A DNA stretch of 64,000 nt from Bermanella sp040371755 (GTDB lineage Bacteria > Pseudomonadota > Gammaproteobacteria > Pseudomonadales > Oceanobacteraceae): positions 62,001-126,000 of the forward strand of contig NZ_BAABWE010000011.1 of NCBI RefSeq assembly GCF_040371755.1, given 5' to 3'. Below the pieces are notes generated by a model, which was not told the DNA's origin, searched no databases, and was given only the letters and a program-made list of their open reading frames with translations. The position numbers and the translations under genes are program-made. Shown here piece by piece: positions 17,401 through 24,909 of the stretch; within the stretch, counting starts at the first letter, position 1, and every line of letters begins with the position of its first letter.

Positions 17401-17604
17401 GGGATACGTAACTTGGTCTTGCACCACTTTTGGCGCTTGCCCTGGATAGGCTGTTTTAATAATCACCTGCACATCGGATAAATCCGGAATGGCATCCACA
17501 GGGGTTTGTTTGATGCTGAACCAACCCGCCAGTATTAACGCTACAGTAAGCATTAAGACCCATACTCGGTGGCGTATGGATAAGTCTATTAAGCCATTAA
17601 TCAT
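14476..17604 (-). CDS. cusA: Copper/silver efflux RND transporter, CusA-type
   Basis: About 1042 residues from the ATG at 17604, which has AGGG at a good distance; an in-frame ATG at 17619 is possible but has no such site. Inner-membrane proton-driven pump exporting heavy metals through a tripartite complex. Twelve membrane segments and the HME-RND features are present: PVDAIPDLSDVQVIIKT near the N-terminus, AETATDPAPLTMIETVI, and TRIDMLATGIKTPVGIKV, which resembles the Met-bearing segment of CusA. It overlaps the end of cusB by 8 bases. No outer-membrane partner gene lies nearby in the window. Confidence 0.9.
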   Translation of the reverse strand: MINGLIDLSIRHRVWVLMLTVALILAGWFSIKQTPVDAIPDLSDVQVIIKTAYPGQAPKVVQDQVTYPLSTAMLSVPKAVTVRGFSFFGDSYLYIIFEDDTDMYWARSRVLEYLSQVSSRLPDGVQPELGPDATGVGWVFNYALVDKTGNHDLSELRSIQDWFLKFELQTVPGVSEVATVGGMVRQYQVEIDPLKLRAYGIPLDHVNTAIRQGNQERGASVLEMAEAEYMVRIHGYLESIEDIKNIPLGVNTKGTSLLLGDVARVSVGPQMRRGIAELNGEGEVVGGIVVMRYGENAQATIEKVKQKLNQLKASLPQGVELVVTYDRSELIQNAIDNLMSKLLEEFVVVSLICMLFLFHFRSSLVVLISLPMAILCAYIIMYLQGVSANIMSLGGIAIAIGAMVDGAIVMIENVHKHFSRQTVTTENRWQIIAKASKEVGPALFFSLLIITLSFLPVFTLEAQEGRLFTPLALTKTYAMAMAAALAITLVPVLMGYFIRGHIRDEKDNPLHQFFLKLYLPVLRTCLSFPKTVVALAVVLLVSTWYPLSNTGSEFMPPLDEGDLMYMPTTYAGVSIGKARQILQQTDKLIKTIPEVKTVFGKVGRAETATDPAPLTMIETVIQFKPKSQWRAGVTSESLQKELNQLIDFPGLTNAFVMPIKTRIDMLATGIKTPVGIKVSGPDLGIIEELGEKLEGILSVLPGTLSVYSERVVGGRYINIKIDRGKAARYGLNIEALQNTAQAAIGGVNVTQTVEGLERYPINVRYAQHYRDHVEKLKSLPILTETQNYIPLSAVADISIDEGAAMIKSENARLNGWTYIDIQGRDLSGYVKQAQQAVSEQLDLPSGYALNWTGQYEYLLRAQEKFSIVMPITLFVIAVLLYLSLKRIQDVALILLTMPFSLIGGIGLIYLLDYQYSVAVGVGFIALAGVSVEIGILMMLYLNHAWQDFQQANDQDKNKITMTGLKQVVEQGASARLRPILMTSLSSIVGLMPIMFTSGTGSEVMQRIAAPMIGGMVSTLILSLLLLPVLFYLIKRFKSKRSL

Positions 17605-19078
17605 GCTGCATACCCTCATGATTCATTTGACTGTGATCCATGGCTGAGGCTTGTTCTTTTTCAATATGCGTAATTACATAACGCTTATTTGCAAACTCAT
17701 CTAAACAAAAACCGATGGCATCCCCTGAATTTAATTGTGAAAGATCTAATTCACTATCCACTGCTAAATCCATGGTCATGGCTGGCCAATGCCACTTATC
17801 AACCGGCTCATGACGTAAAGTTAAACTTTGCTTACCCACTTTTTTAACCGTACCCAGCACCCATACTCGATCAAGGCTTTCTTCTGACATGTCCATACGT
17901 GCTAACTCAGCTGCCGCATTTGATTCGCTATCAATTAAAAATTGAGCGGACGTCACCACTTGCTGACCTTCATCTAAGCCTGCCATGACTTGTGTCTGAC
18001 CATTTGCTTGCAAACCCGTGGTTACCTTGACCGAACGGTACTGGCCACCACCTAACGCCAACACCACACGCTGTTCATTACCTGTGTCGATAATGGCATT
18101 ACTGGGCACCAGTAGCGTATGCGCCAGTGGTTTTGTATCTAAGGTCAATTGTGCAAACATATTGGGTTTTAACAGTAAGTCATGATTGTTAAACACAATG
18201 CGCACCTGCAGCGTACGATTACTGGCATTAACATTAGGGAAGATATAATCCACCTTGCCTTGCCAGCGTCGATTAGGAATCGACTCCACTGTCATAGTTA
18301 CCGGAAAGTCCTTTTGTATCCACGCCCATTGCGATTCAAACACTTCTGCTATCACCCAAATACTAGAAAGATCCGCACTGGCCAGCACTTCAATTGAAGG
18401 CTGAATAAACATGCCTTCACGCACATTTAAATGGGATATGTAACCGGTTTTTTGCGCATAAAATGAGAGGTTTTGTTTAACCGTTTTAGTTTTTTCTAAC
18501 TGCTTGATTTGTTTTGGGCTCACACCTAATGCATCTAATTTTAAACGAGACGATTGCAATAACGCGTGGTTTTCGGTTTTGACCGCAGCGACAAATTCTT
18601 CTTGGGCGTAGACCAATTCAGGGCTATACAAGTCGTAAAGTTTTTGCCCTTTTTGAACTTGGTCACCCACACTAAATACATACAGTTTTTCTACCCAACC
18701 ACTGGTGCGACTATGATAATGCTGCACGCTGGTGTCGTCATATTGTAAAAAACCTGCCACGTTTAGTTGTCGTTTCAGCGCCCCTTTTACAACAGGCGCG
18801 GTTGTGACGCCAAGTTGGTTTTCTATTTGAGAGTTAATGCTGACAGTGCCCATAGCAGCTGATTGGTTTTCTTCTTCATATACGGGCACTAAATCCATGC
18901 CCATTGGCGACTTGCCCGGTCCATCACGGCGAAAGTTGGCATCCATGGGAGCAACCCAGTACAAGGGGGCTTTTTCAGCGGATTCCGACGATACTGTATT
19001 TTGATTCAATACAAATTGATTCAGCACAACACCCAAAACAAAGGCGCATACCACTAACAATAGAGAGTTCTTATTCAT
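17597..19078 (-). CDS. cusB: CusB-type periplasmic adaptor with fused CusF domain
   Basis: 493 residues. After the N-terminal membrane anchor comes a heavy-metal-binding piece (residues about 40-68, APMDANFRRDGPGKSPMGMD), then the usual adaptor hairpin and beta domains. From about residue 405 there is a CusF-like domain: His423, Trp431, Met434 and Met436 have the same spacing as the Cu(I)/Ag(I) ligands of CusF (H-x7-W-x2-M-x-M). The tail is Met/His-rich (MDHSQMNHEGMQHD). So adaptor and metallochaperone, separate proteins in E. coli, are one chain here. It is the first gene of the cusBA pair. Confidence 0.9.
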   Translation of the reverse strand: MNKNSLLLVVCAFVLGVVLNQFVLNQNTVSSESAEKAPLYWVAPMDANFRRDGPGKSPMGMDLVPVYEEENQSAAMGTVSINSQIENQLGVTTAPVVKGALKRQLNVAGFLQYDDTSVQHYHSRTSGWVEKLYVFSVGDQVQKGQKLYDLYSPELVYAQEEFVAAVKTENHALLQSSRLKLDALGVSPKQIKQLEKTKTVKQNLSFYAQKTGYISHLNVREGMFIQPSIEVLASADLSSIWVIAEVFESQWAWIQKDFPVTMTVESIPNRRWQGKVDYIFPNVNASNRTLQVRIVFNNHDLLLKPNMFAQLTLDTKPLAHTLLVPSNAIIDTGNEQRVVLALGGGQYRSVKVTTGLQANGQTQVMAGLDEGQQVVTSAQFLIDSESNAAAELARMDMSEESLDRVWVLGTVKKVGKQSLTLRHEPVDKWHWPAMTMDLAVDSELDLSQLNSGDAIGFCLDEFANKRYVITHIEKEQASAMDHSQMNHEGMQHD

Positions 19079-19132
19079 TTTTCTTACTCAACAACTTTTT
19101 AAAACGCAAATTTTAGGCGTAACTAGAGTGTA

Positions 19133-19480
19133 TTAAGCAAAAATCGGAGGGCGATAAAGGTTTTGAGACGTGTAAGAGAGAAAGGTTTGATCCGCCTCAG
19201 CAAATAATGCCGTAGGTTTAACCGCTTTAGCGACAAAACCATGTTGAGTCATGGCAGAAAATAAAAAGTGACACTGGCAATCTTGCTCGCAGCAATCTTG
19301 CATTTGCTTGTCTGATTCAGAAGCGTTAGTTGCTTGATGACAAGGCATATCACTCATTTCAGGTTGTGCATCCATACTGCTTTGAATGCTCATGTTCATC
19401 ATCATTTGCGCAGCATAAGACTGGCTAATACCTTGTATTAGCACCAACATGCATAGCAATGTGATTTTAATGGCGTTCAT
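19133..19480 (-). CDS. Small exported Met/Cys/His-rich protein, CopL-like
   Basis: 115 residues with a signal peptide (ITLLCMLVLIQGISQSYA, cleavage near residue 23). The mature part is Met-rich (QMMMNMSIQSSMDAQPEMSDM) and has a cysteine cluster, DCCEQDCQCH, both suited to copper. The end NLYRPPIFA resembles the short tails of CopL-like and related small copper-operon proteins. It precedes cusB by 54 bases in the same direction, so copper sequestration or sensing is likely. The family assignment is tentative. Confidence 0.55.
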   Translation of the reverse strand: MNAIKITLLCMLVLIQGISQSYAAQMMMNMSIQSSMDAQPEMSDMPCHQATNASESDKQMQDCCEQDCQCHFLFSAMTQHGFVAKAVKPTALFAEADQTFLSYTSQNLYRPPIFA

Positions 19481-19538
19481 AAAATTCCAACCGTTTATGG
19501 GTTCAGTTTAACCCAGTATGGGGCATTATTAAACCGTG

Positions 19539-20402
19539 TTACCTTTTGGTGCCATTGCCTTCATTAGGTCCCAAGTTATCCACTTCTTGATCTGGCAACA
19601 CACGAGCAAACGGCAGGTACAACATTCCGGGTAGTATTTGAATTTGTTTAGGGTTGTTATAACCACGAACCCCAATGTGCATGCCGTCATGTCCTAAACT
19701 GGGCTGAGCGATATAACTACCAAATAGGCGATCCCAGACACTTAGGTTAAATCCATAATTAGAATTACTTTCACGTAATATTGTTGAGTGATGCACCCTG
19801 TGCATATCCGGCGTCACCAGCCAAGGGCGTAACACCCCATCAAGCTTTTTGGGTAACGCAACATTGGCATGATTAAACATAGCCGTGCCATTTAAAATGA
19901 TTTCAAACAGCATCACCGCCAATAATGACGGCCCCAGTAATAACACCAGCGCAAATTTAATCAGCAACGATAATATAATTTCTACAGGGTGAAAGCGGGA
20001 ACCCGTTGTCACGTCTATGTCTTGGTCCACATGATGCATTTTATGTAAACGCCATAATACAGGCACCACATGGAATAATCGATGCTGCCAATAAATGGCC
20101 ATGTCAAACAACACCACCGTTAATACAACCACCCATATTGGATGCAACTGAATTTGATTAAACAAGCCCCATTCATGTTGCTGCGCAAACTGAGCCACGC
20201 CCACAGTTGCCAACGGCAGTATCAAACGCACCACTAGGCTATTAAAAAATACCAACCCAAGGTTATTAGTCCAACGCAGTAAACGTGTATGAAGACGCTG
20301 ACGCTTTGGTTTGACCCCCTCCCAAATCATCATCACCACAAGAATGGAAAAAAAACACAAACTGCGCACCCAAGCTTCGTTTGTTACGACCCATTCATTC
20401 AT
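19539..20402 (-). CDS. Sterol desaturase / fatty-acid hydroxylase family protein
   Basis: 287 residues, several membrane segments, and the histidine motifs of the di-iron fatty-acid hydroxylase superfamily: HRLFHV, LHKMHHVDQD and MHRVHHS. Reaction: O2-dependent hydroxylation or desaturation of a lipid substrate, which is unknown here. It overlaps the GTPase gene by 8 bases and is the last gene of a three-gene operon with flavodoxin and COG0523 genes. Confidence 0.82.
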   Translation of the reverse strand: MNEWVVTNEAWVRSLCFFSILVVMMIWEGVKPKRQRLHTRLLRWTNNLGLVFFNSLVVRLILPLATVGVAQFAQQHEWGLFNQIQLHPIWVVVLTVVLFDMAIYWQHRLFHVVPVLWRLHKMHHVDQDIDVTTGSRFHPVEIILSLLIKFALVLLLGPSLLAVMLFEIILNGTAMFNHANVALPKKLDGVLRPWLVTPDMHRVHHSTILRESNSNYGFNLSVWDRLFGSYIAQPSLGHDGMHIGVRGYNNPKQIQILPGMLYLPFARVLPDQEVDNLGPNEGNGTKR

Positions 20403-21309
20403 GCTGGCTACTCTCGTTTAATAAGACTTCAATGGCGCGGGCATCAATTGGGCCATCGTGTATCACTTCTATGACACTGTCTTGTTGCATAGGTTGTTTC
20501 GCAAAGTATTGAATGCGGGTTTCCCCTTCTTCACCTTCATTCATGTTCACTGCGATCACTTGCTCACCTTCAATCAACAAACCTTTGATTCGCGCATATC
20601 CAAATGGTTTCAATCCTTTTATCAAGGTTTCTATTTGCCAGTTTTGCCCTTGATGATAAATCACACTTGATTGAAAGCTCGATGATTGCTGTCTAATCCC
20701 TTGCATGGGATTTTGATGCTCAATCCTAGGCACCTGTATTTCGGTTAATGATAAATCACCATGGGCAATTTCCGCAGACGGGCGCTTGAAATCACTCACT
20801 AACTGTTCAAACAATTGCAAATCATCCTCACTAGATAAATCTATTTTATTTGCCACAAGTTTATCCGCTGCAAATAACTGGCGAATATAGAGTTCATGGT
20901 AGCGATATTTGGGCTGGGATAAGTGTCTTGGATCAACGACACACACAACAGCATTAAGTGTCAGACGTTGTTGATAATCGCTTTCTAATAATCGTTTAAC
21001 GATGTTATCCACATGGCCTAAACCACTGGGTTCAATAAAAATACGATCCGGGGTATCAAAACGAATAAGTTCATTTAACGCCGTTTGAAACGGCAACAAA
21101 GCCGCACAACAAGCACAACCGCCAGCCACTTGTTTTACGATCACTTGCCTTGAATCATACAAAGCGCCATCGATACCTTGCTGGCCATATTCATTCACCA
21201 GCACCGCCCAACGTTCGTTATCTGGTTTATGTTTAATTAATTCTTGGATGCAGCTGGTTTTCCCCACCCCTAAAAAACCCGTAATAATATGTACGTTGAT
21301 CATGGCCAT
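20395..21309 (-). CDS. COG0523 (CobW/ZNG1-like) GTPase
   Basis: 304 residues. G1 loop ITGFLGVGKTS, the metal-binding GGCACC (CxCC motif, about residues 63-68), EPSGLGHV and NKIDL (G4) are all present, with the CobW C-terminal domain following. Such GTPases deliver zinc or other metals to client proteins. The start codon overlaps the flavodoxin stop in a TAATG junction; an in-frame ATG two codons later is also possible. The client might be the downstream di-iron hydroxylase, but that is a guess from operon order. Confidence 0.85.
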   Translation of the reverse strand: MAMINVHIITGFLGVGKTSCIQELIKHKPDNERWAVLVNEYGQQGIDGALYDSRQVIVKQVAGGCACCAALLPFQTALNELIRFDTPDRIFIEPSGLGHVDNIVKRLLESDYQQRLTLNAVVCVVDPRHLSQPKYRYHELYIRQLFAADKLVANKIDLSSEDDLQLFEQLVSDFKRPSAEIAHGDLSLTEIQVPRIEHQNPMQGIRQQSSSFQSSVIYHQGQNWQIETLIKGLKPFGYARIKGLLIEGEQVIAVNMNEGEEGETRIQYFAKQPMQQDSVIEVIHDGPIDARAIEVLLNESSQHE

Positions 21310-21788
21310 TAAATCATTCCTTCACTTAAACCCACCGCCATGGCCGCCGCAACCTCTTCACACTGCCCGATAAATTCTGCCTGCCATGGGCCGCGGCACA
21401 ATACAATATCCTGCACCCAACGCCATTTAAGGCCTGTTAAAATGGTGTTTAAAGCACGACAGGTGCCCGTACCATCATGGCCAGCACGCACCACCGCTAC
21501 CACAGGGAGACCTTGTTTTTCTTCAAGGCATGGGTAATAAATGCGATCAAAAAAATCCTTTAACGCACCGCTCATATATCCGAGGTTTTCTGTGGTTCCA
21601 AGGACAATGCCATCACAAGCCAGAACATCTTGTGCTTGAGTTTCAAACGGGGTTTTCAGTACCACGTTCAGGTTTTCTAGTGCTTGGCCTTCTACCGCCT
21701 TTAGCATGGCATCCGCCATGGCTTGGGTATTGTCTGACGGGGTATGAAACACAATTAACAGTGTTTTCACGTCTTCTCCTATGTTCAT
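21309..21788 (-). CDS. Flavodoxin-family NAD(P)H reductase-like protein
   Basis: 159 residues with the flavodoxin fold: strand plus phosphate-binding loop VFHTPSDNTQAMADAM and the isoalloxazine loop LGTTENLGYMSGALKDFFDRIYYP. Binds FMN and probably acts as electron carrier or small reductase. It heads the operon with the GTPase and the hydroxylase-like gene, and could donate electrons to the latter; this is inferred only from position. Confidence 0.75.
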   Translation of the reverse strand: MNIGEDVKTLLIVFHTPSDNTQAMADAMLKAVEGQALENLNVVLKTPFETQAQDVLACDGIVLGTTENLGYMSGALKDFFDRIYYPCLEEKQGLPVVAVVRAGHDGTGTCRALNTILTGLKWRWVQDIVLCRGPWQAEFIGQCEEVAAAMAVGLSEGMI

Positions 21789-21858
21789 AACACTTATTAC
21801 AAGAGTACAATGTTTGGTAAGATTTACGAACCCTTTACGTCAAACATAAGGCCCGCAT

Positions 21859-22128
21859 ATGTTTACCGTTGAACACCAACCAGACCAGCAGCGCTTTGTG
21901 GTAAATCAAGTGAATGGCACCTCCATTGAAGATAATCCAGCGGTTTTAGAATATGTCTTTTTAACTGAGCAATCGCTGGATTTTACCCGCACCTATGTGC
22001 CATTTCGCCAACGGGGCAAGGGCCTAGCCGAAGCCTTGGTAGAAAGTGGATTAAAATGGGCTAAACAGCATGATTATCAAATGCAAGCCAGCTGCTGGTA
22101 TGTCGATAAATTTTTAAAAGCTGAATGA
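21859..22128 (+). CDS. Short GNAT-like acetyltransferase (YidJ/Acetyltransf_CG type)
   Basis: 89 residues, the compact form of the GNAT fold. The acetyl-CoA loop FRQRGKGLAEALVESGLKWA is intact and CWYVDKFL near the end is typical of this group. Substrate unknown. It overlaps the next gene by 4 bases. Confidence 0.8.
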   Translation: MFTVEHQPDQQRFVVNQVNGTSIEDNPAVLEYVFLTEQSLDFTRTYVPFRQRGKGLAEALVESGLKWAKQHDYQMQASCWYVDKFLKAE

Positions 22129-22376
22129 TGAGCTGGTTTACCTACATTGTTCGCTGTGCAGATGACACGCTTTACACTGGTGTGACCACTGATTTACAGC
22201 GCCGCTTGAAAGAACACAATCAGTGCGATGAAAAGGGGGCTAAATATACTCGTACCCGTCGCCCTGTAAAGCTCATTCATAACGAAACATTTGAGAATCG
22301 CTCCCAAGCCTGTCAGCGTGAAGCGGCTATTAAAAAGTTGAGTCGTCAGAAGAAACTGGAATTACTTGCCACTTAA
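22125..22376 (+). CDS. GIY-YIG domain nuclease (YhbQ/UPF0213 type)
   Basis: 83 residues consisting of one GIY-YIG domain: TYIVRCADDTLYTGVT with the two tyrosines, RRLKEHN, and the later Glu in REAAIKKLS. These single-domain proteins have DNA endonuclease activity in E. coli YhbQ. The start has two adjacent ATGs (22125 and 22128); either is possible. It is coupled to the acetyltransferase gene. Confidence 0.85.
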   Translation: MMSWFTYIVRCADDTLYTGVTTDLQRRLKEHNQCDEKGAKYTRTRRPVKLIHNETFENRSQACQREAAIKKLSRQKKLELLAT

Positions 22377-22396
22377 TTAAAACATTGTGTACAACG

Positions 22397-23089
22397 TTAA
22401 CACCAACTTAACGCTACGCTGTTTTGCTTAAGCCAAGCCTGCTGGGTTTTGTAGTCTGGGCACATGGTTTCAACATGCTGCCAAAATGCTTTGGAGTGAT
22501 TTGGGTGGATTAAATGACTTAGCTCGTGGCAAATAAGATAATCAATCACACTCACTGGCGCACCCATTATCAGCCAGTTATATTGGATTACCCCTTGCGA
22601 GGTGCAATGGCCCCATTTGCTTTTTGTGCGCCTGAAACGCACTTGCTGCAATAAATGATCGAGACCAAATTTTTCAGCCAATAGTTGCGTGCGCGTTATC
22701 ATATACACCCGCGCTTGCTGTTTAAAAAATTGCTGTAGCTCTGCTATTGCTTGTTCCGCTTTATTACATCCTAGTCTTATTTTCTCGCCTTCTAAGTGGA
22801 TGCCTTTATGGGCAGGCACAAACGATAATGTCATTGTTTGGCCTAACCATAATATTTGAGAACCGTCTTTTATTTGTGGAATTAGCTGGGATTGCTGCTG
22901 TTGCTGAGCTAATTTACGGCGCACCCACGGGGCTTTATTACATAAGAAATCCAGCGCCCATGCATCATCCACAAAATACGGAATGCGCACCTGCACCGTA
23001 TTCGCCTTCACATGAATGGCTGCACTTTTGCGCTTTGAGCGAACAATATCGTAGGTGAACCCTAGGTCATCAAGCACATCTTGGCTCAT
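22397..23089 (-). CDS. YgjP-like M48-related metallopeptidase
   Basis: 230 residues. The C-terminal half holds the zinc motif HELSHLIHPNHSKAFW (HExxH plus the downstream His), preceded by KSKWGHCTSQGVIQYNW, the signature of the YgjP/DUF45 family. Probably a soluble zinc peptidase of unknown target. It overlaps the DUF3820 gene by 4 bases. Confidence 0.85.
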   Translation of the reverse strand: MSQDVLDDLGFTYDIVRSKRKSAAIHVKANTVQVRIPYFVDDAWALDFLCNKAPWVRRKLAQQQQQSQLIPQIKDGSQILWLGQTMTLSFVPAHKGIHLEGEKIRLGCNKAEQAIAELQQFFKQQARVYMITRTQLLAEKFGLDHLLQQVRFRRTKSKWGHCTSQGVIQYNWLIMGAPVSVIDYLICHELSHLIHPNHSKAFWQHVETMCPDYKTQQAWLKQNSVALSWC

Positions 23090-23319
23090 TCATTCACCAC
23101 GTAATGCTTGCCTCGTAACGGATTCAAAATAGGCTCTAGGCCGTTTATTTTTATTTCTAAACATAAACCCAATAACATGCCTAAACGCCCCGCTGGCCAA
23201 CCTTTGTGCTGGAACCACAATAGGTATTCTTCTGGTAAATCCATCAATACTTTACCTTGGTATTTGCCAAAGGGCATGGGCATATTGGCTAGGGCCAATA
23301 AATCTTTTTGGTCAAACAT
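23086..23319 (-). CDS. DUF3820 family protein
   Basis: 77 residues. MPFGKYQGKVLMDLPEEYLLWF near the N-terminus is the family signature (written here as FGKYQGK and LPEEYLLWF). Proteins of this group have been called putative quorum-sensing-regulated factors, but no activity is established. First gene of a two-gene unit with the YgjP-like gene. Confidence 0.8.
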   Translation of the reverse strand: MFDQKDLLALANMPMPFGKYQGKVLMDLPEEYLLWFQHKGWPAGRLGMLLGLCLEIKINGLEPILNPLRGKHYVVNE

Positions 23320-23443
23320 ATTATGTCCTCTGGAGGCATCTTAACACGAGGATTTATCTGCGGCAGCTACACTTGATATTACCCCAATCATCAAATATAT
23401 TAGACTTATCTAATATTAAGATTAAATAAAAAGGTATTCCAAT

Positions 23444-23827
23444 ATGGCTACTACTAAAGAAGAACTACTCAATCAAGCTAGGCAAAACATTAACATCATT
23501 GATGCACAACAAACCGAACAATATATGGCACACGGGGCGACTATTCTAGATGTACGAGAGCCCAGTGAATTTGATATGGGCCACCTGCCTGATGCGGTGC
23601 ATATTCCCCGAGGCTTATTAGAATTTATGGTGGGTAATCACCCTGCATTACAAGACAGCAGTAAAACATTGGTGGTTTATTGTAAAAATGGCGGTCGCTC
23701 CACCCTAGCCACCGATTTATTGCAACGCATGGGTTTTAGCGATATTCACATGCTGGCCGGTGGTTTTGATAATTGGAGTGGCACCATACATAAAGTAGAA
23801 ATCCCTGATAACCAATACCTAGGATAG
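23444..23827 (+). CDS. Rhodanese-domain sulfurtransferase
   Basis: 127 residues, single rhodanese domain. Entry motif LDVREPSEFDMGHLPDAVHI, active-site loop YCKNGGRS with the catalytic Cys near residue 86, and HMLAGGFDNW at the end. Single-domain rhodaneses transfer sulfane sulfur or act in redox signalling. The OsmC-family gene starts 9 bases downstream, so the two probably act together in thiol or peroxide handling. Confidence 0.88.
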   Translation: MATTKEELLNQARQNINIIDAQQTEQYMAHGATILDVREPSEFDMGHLPDAVHIPRGLLEFMVGNHPALQDSSKTLVVYCKNGGRSTLATDLLQRMGFSDIHMLAGGFDNWSGTIHKVEIPDNQYLG

Positions 23828-23836
23828 GAGCCACCT

Positions 23837-24271
23837 ATGAGTGAGCACAGAGCCCAAATTCACTGGCAGCGCCAAGGTACTTTTAATCATGAAGGCTTTG
23901 AGCGGGCTCACGAGGCTGCAATTTCGGGGCATATTTTACCTATGGCTGGCGCCAATACTGAGGGTTACGCAGACCCAGAACAAATTTTAGCCGCCAGTTT
24001 ATCCAGCTGTCATATGCAAACATTTTTACTACTGGCTGCCAAAAAACGCTTTCAAGTGGAAAGCTATGAAGACATTGCCATTGCGCGGCTAGATAAAAAT
24101 ACAGAGGGAAAACAATACGTTAAAGAAATTGAGCTCTCGCCAAAGGTGGTATTTTCAGGGGATAAACAGCCAACCACAGAGGAAATAGAGAAAATGCACC
24201 ACAAAGCCCATGCATTTTGTTTTATTAACAACTCCCTAATCAGCCACGTGATGGTTACGCCTATTTTTTAG
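23837..24271 (+). CDS. OsmC-family peroxiredoxin-like protein
   Basis: 144 residues with both redox cysteines of the OsmC/Ohr fold: SSCHMQTFLLLA in the first half and HAFCFINNSL in the second. Members reduce organic hydroperoxides with a dithiol partner. Start ATG has GGAG ten bases upstream. It follows the rhodanese gene by 9 bases. Confidence 0.85.
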   Translation: MSEHRAQIHWQRQGTFNHEGFERAHEAAISGHILPMAGANTEGYADPEQILAASLSSCHMQTFLLLAAKKRFQVESYEDIAIARLDKNTEGKQYVKEIELSPKVVFSGDKQPTTEEIEKMHHKAHAFCFINNSLISHVMVTPIF

Positions 24272-24341
24272 TTAAGATGCGTTGTACTCGATCAGCTGTT
24301 CTTGACCTATACTTAATAAACGTCTCAATAAGGATGCAAAG

Positions 24342-24614
24342 ATGTCAATCAGTGATCAAATACGTAATTATTATGAGAACAAAGTGGTTGATGCCATTAA
24401 CCACCAAGTAATAGAGAAAGGGTTTTCCCATGAACAGCTAGTGGATCTTGCTTGTTTGGCATTAAACAATTTGCCCACCCGCTATTATCGTCATGAAGTG
24501 GACCTTGCATTTTATATGTCAGCTCAAGAGCATGAAGAGATTAATACAAAAGTGCATAAGGCGGTAAAAGAAGCGATTGCCTATTTAGATGAACAAATCA
24601 AGGTCAGTAAATAG
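24342..24614 (+). CDS. ComFB-family protein
   Basis: 90 residues matching the late-competence ComFB family: DLACLALNNLPTRYYRHEVD and FYMSAQEHEEI. ComFB-like proteins are small helical proteins, some reported to bind cyclic dinucleotides; the role here is unknown. AAGGATG precedes the ATG. It stands alone. Confidence 0.8.
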   Translation: MSISDQIRNYYENKVVDAINHQVIEKGFSHEQLVDLACLALNNLPTRYYRHEVDLAFYMSAQEHEEINTKVHKAVKEAIAYLDEQIKVSK

Positions 24615-24909
24615 CCTCATCACTTGGGGCGATATATTCATGTTCTTTAAATACCAGAAGATCACTTCTGAAATTTTCTTTTAATTGAATGATCGATTTT
24701 AATTTATGGTCCTTCATACTATCACTTAGGACCCTCAGTACTTCTTACCACACTGGCAGCAGTACCCTCTTCATTTTTTAAAACCAAAATAATTAATCTA
24801 CAATCAGAAAACGAACAAAAGGGGCATCATTAATTGTGATGTGGTGCTGCAACTCCAGCTTGATGCACTGAAGAAAACAGGTTTTGATTAAATCAAAGAC
24901 GAGCAAAAA
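24615..24909. other. Non-coding gap between ComFB and PagL-like genes
   Basis: 295 bases. I see a small hairpin (AGAAG-ATCA-CTTCT near 24657) and no convincing gene, promoter or terminator. A 33-codon open plus-strand frame (24793-24891) has a protein-like tail but no start codon. Confidence 0.5.

Noticed and set aside
24265..24294. TGATCG-N18-TAAAAA on the minus strand
   Set aside because: It would transcribe antisense into the OsmC gene and the base after TGATC differs; probably chance.
24793..24891. 33-codon frame with the end LQLQLDALKKTGFD
   Set aside because: No start codon and too short to claim a gene remnant.
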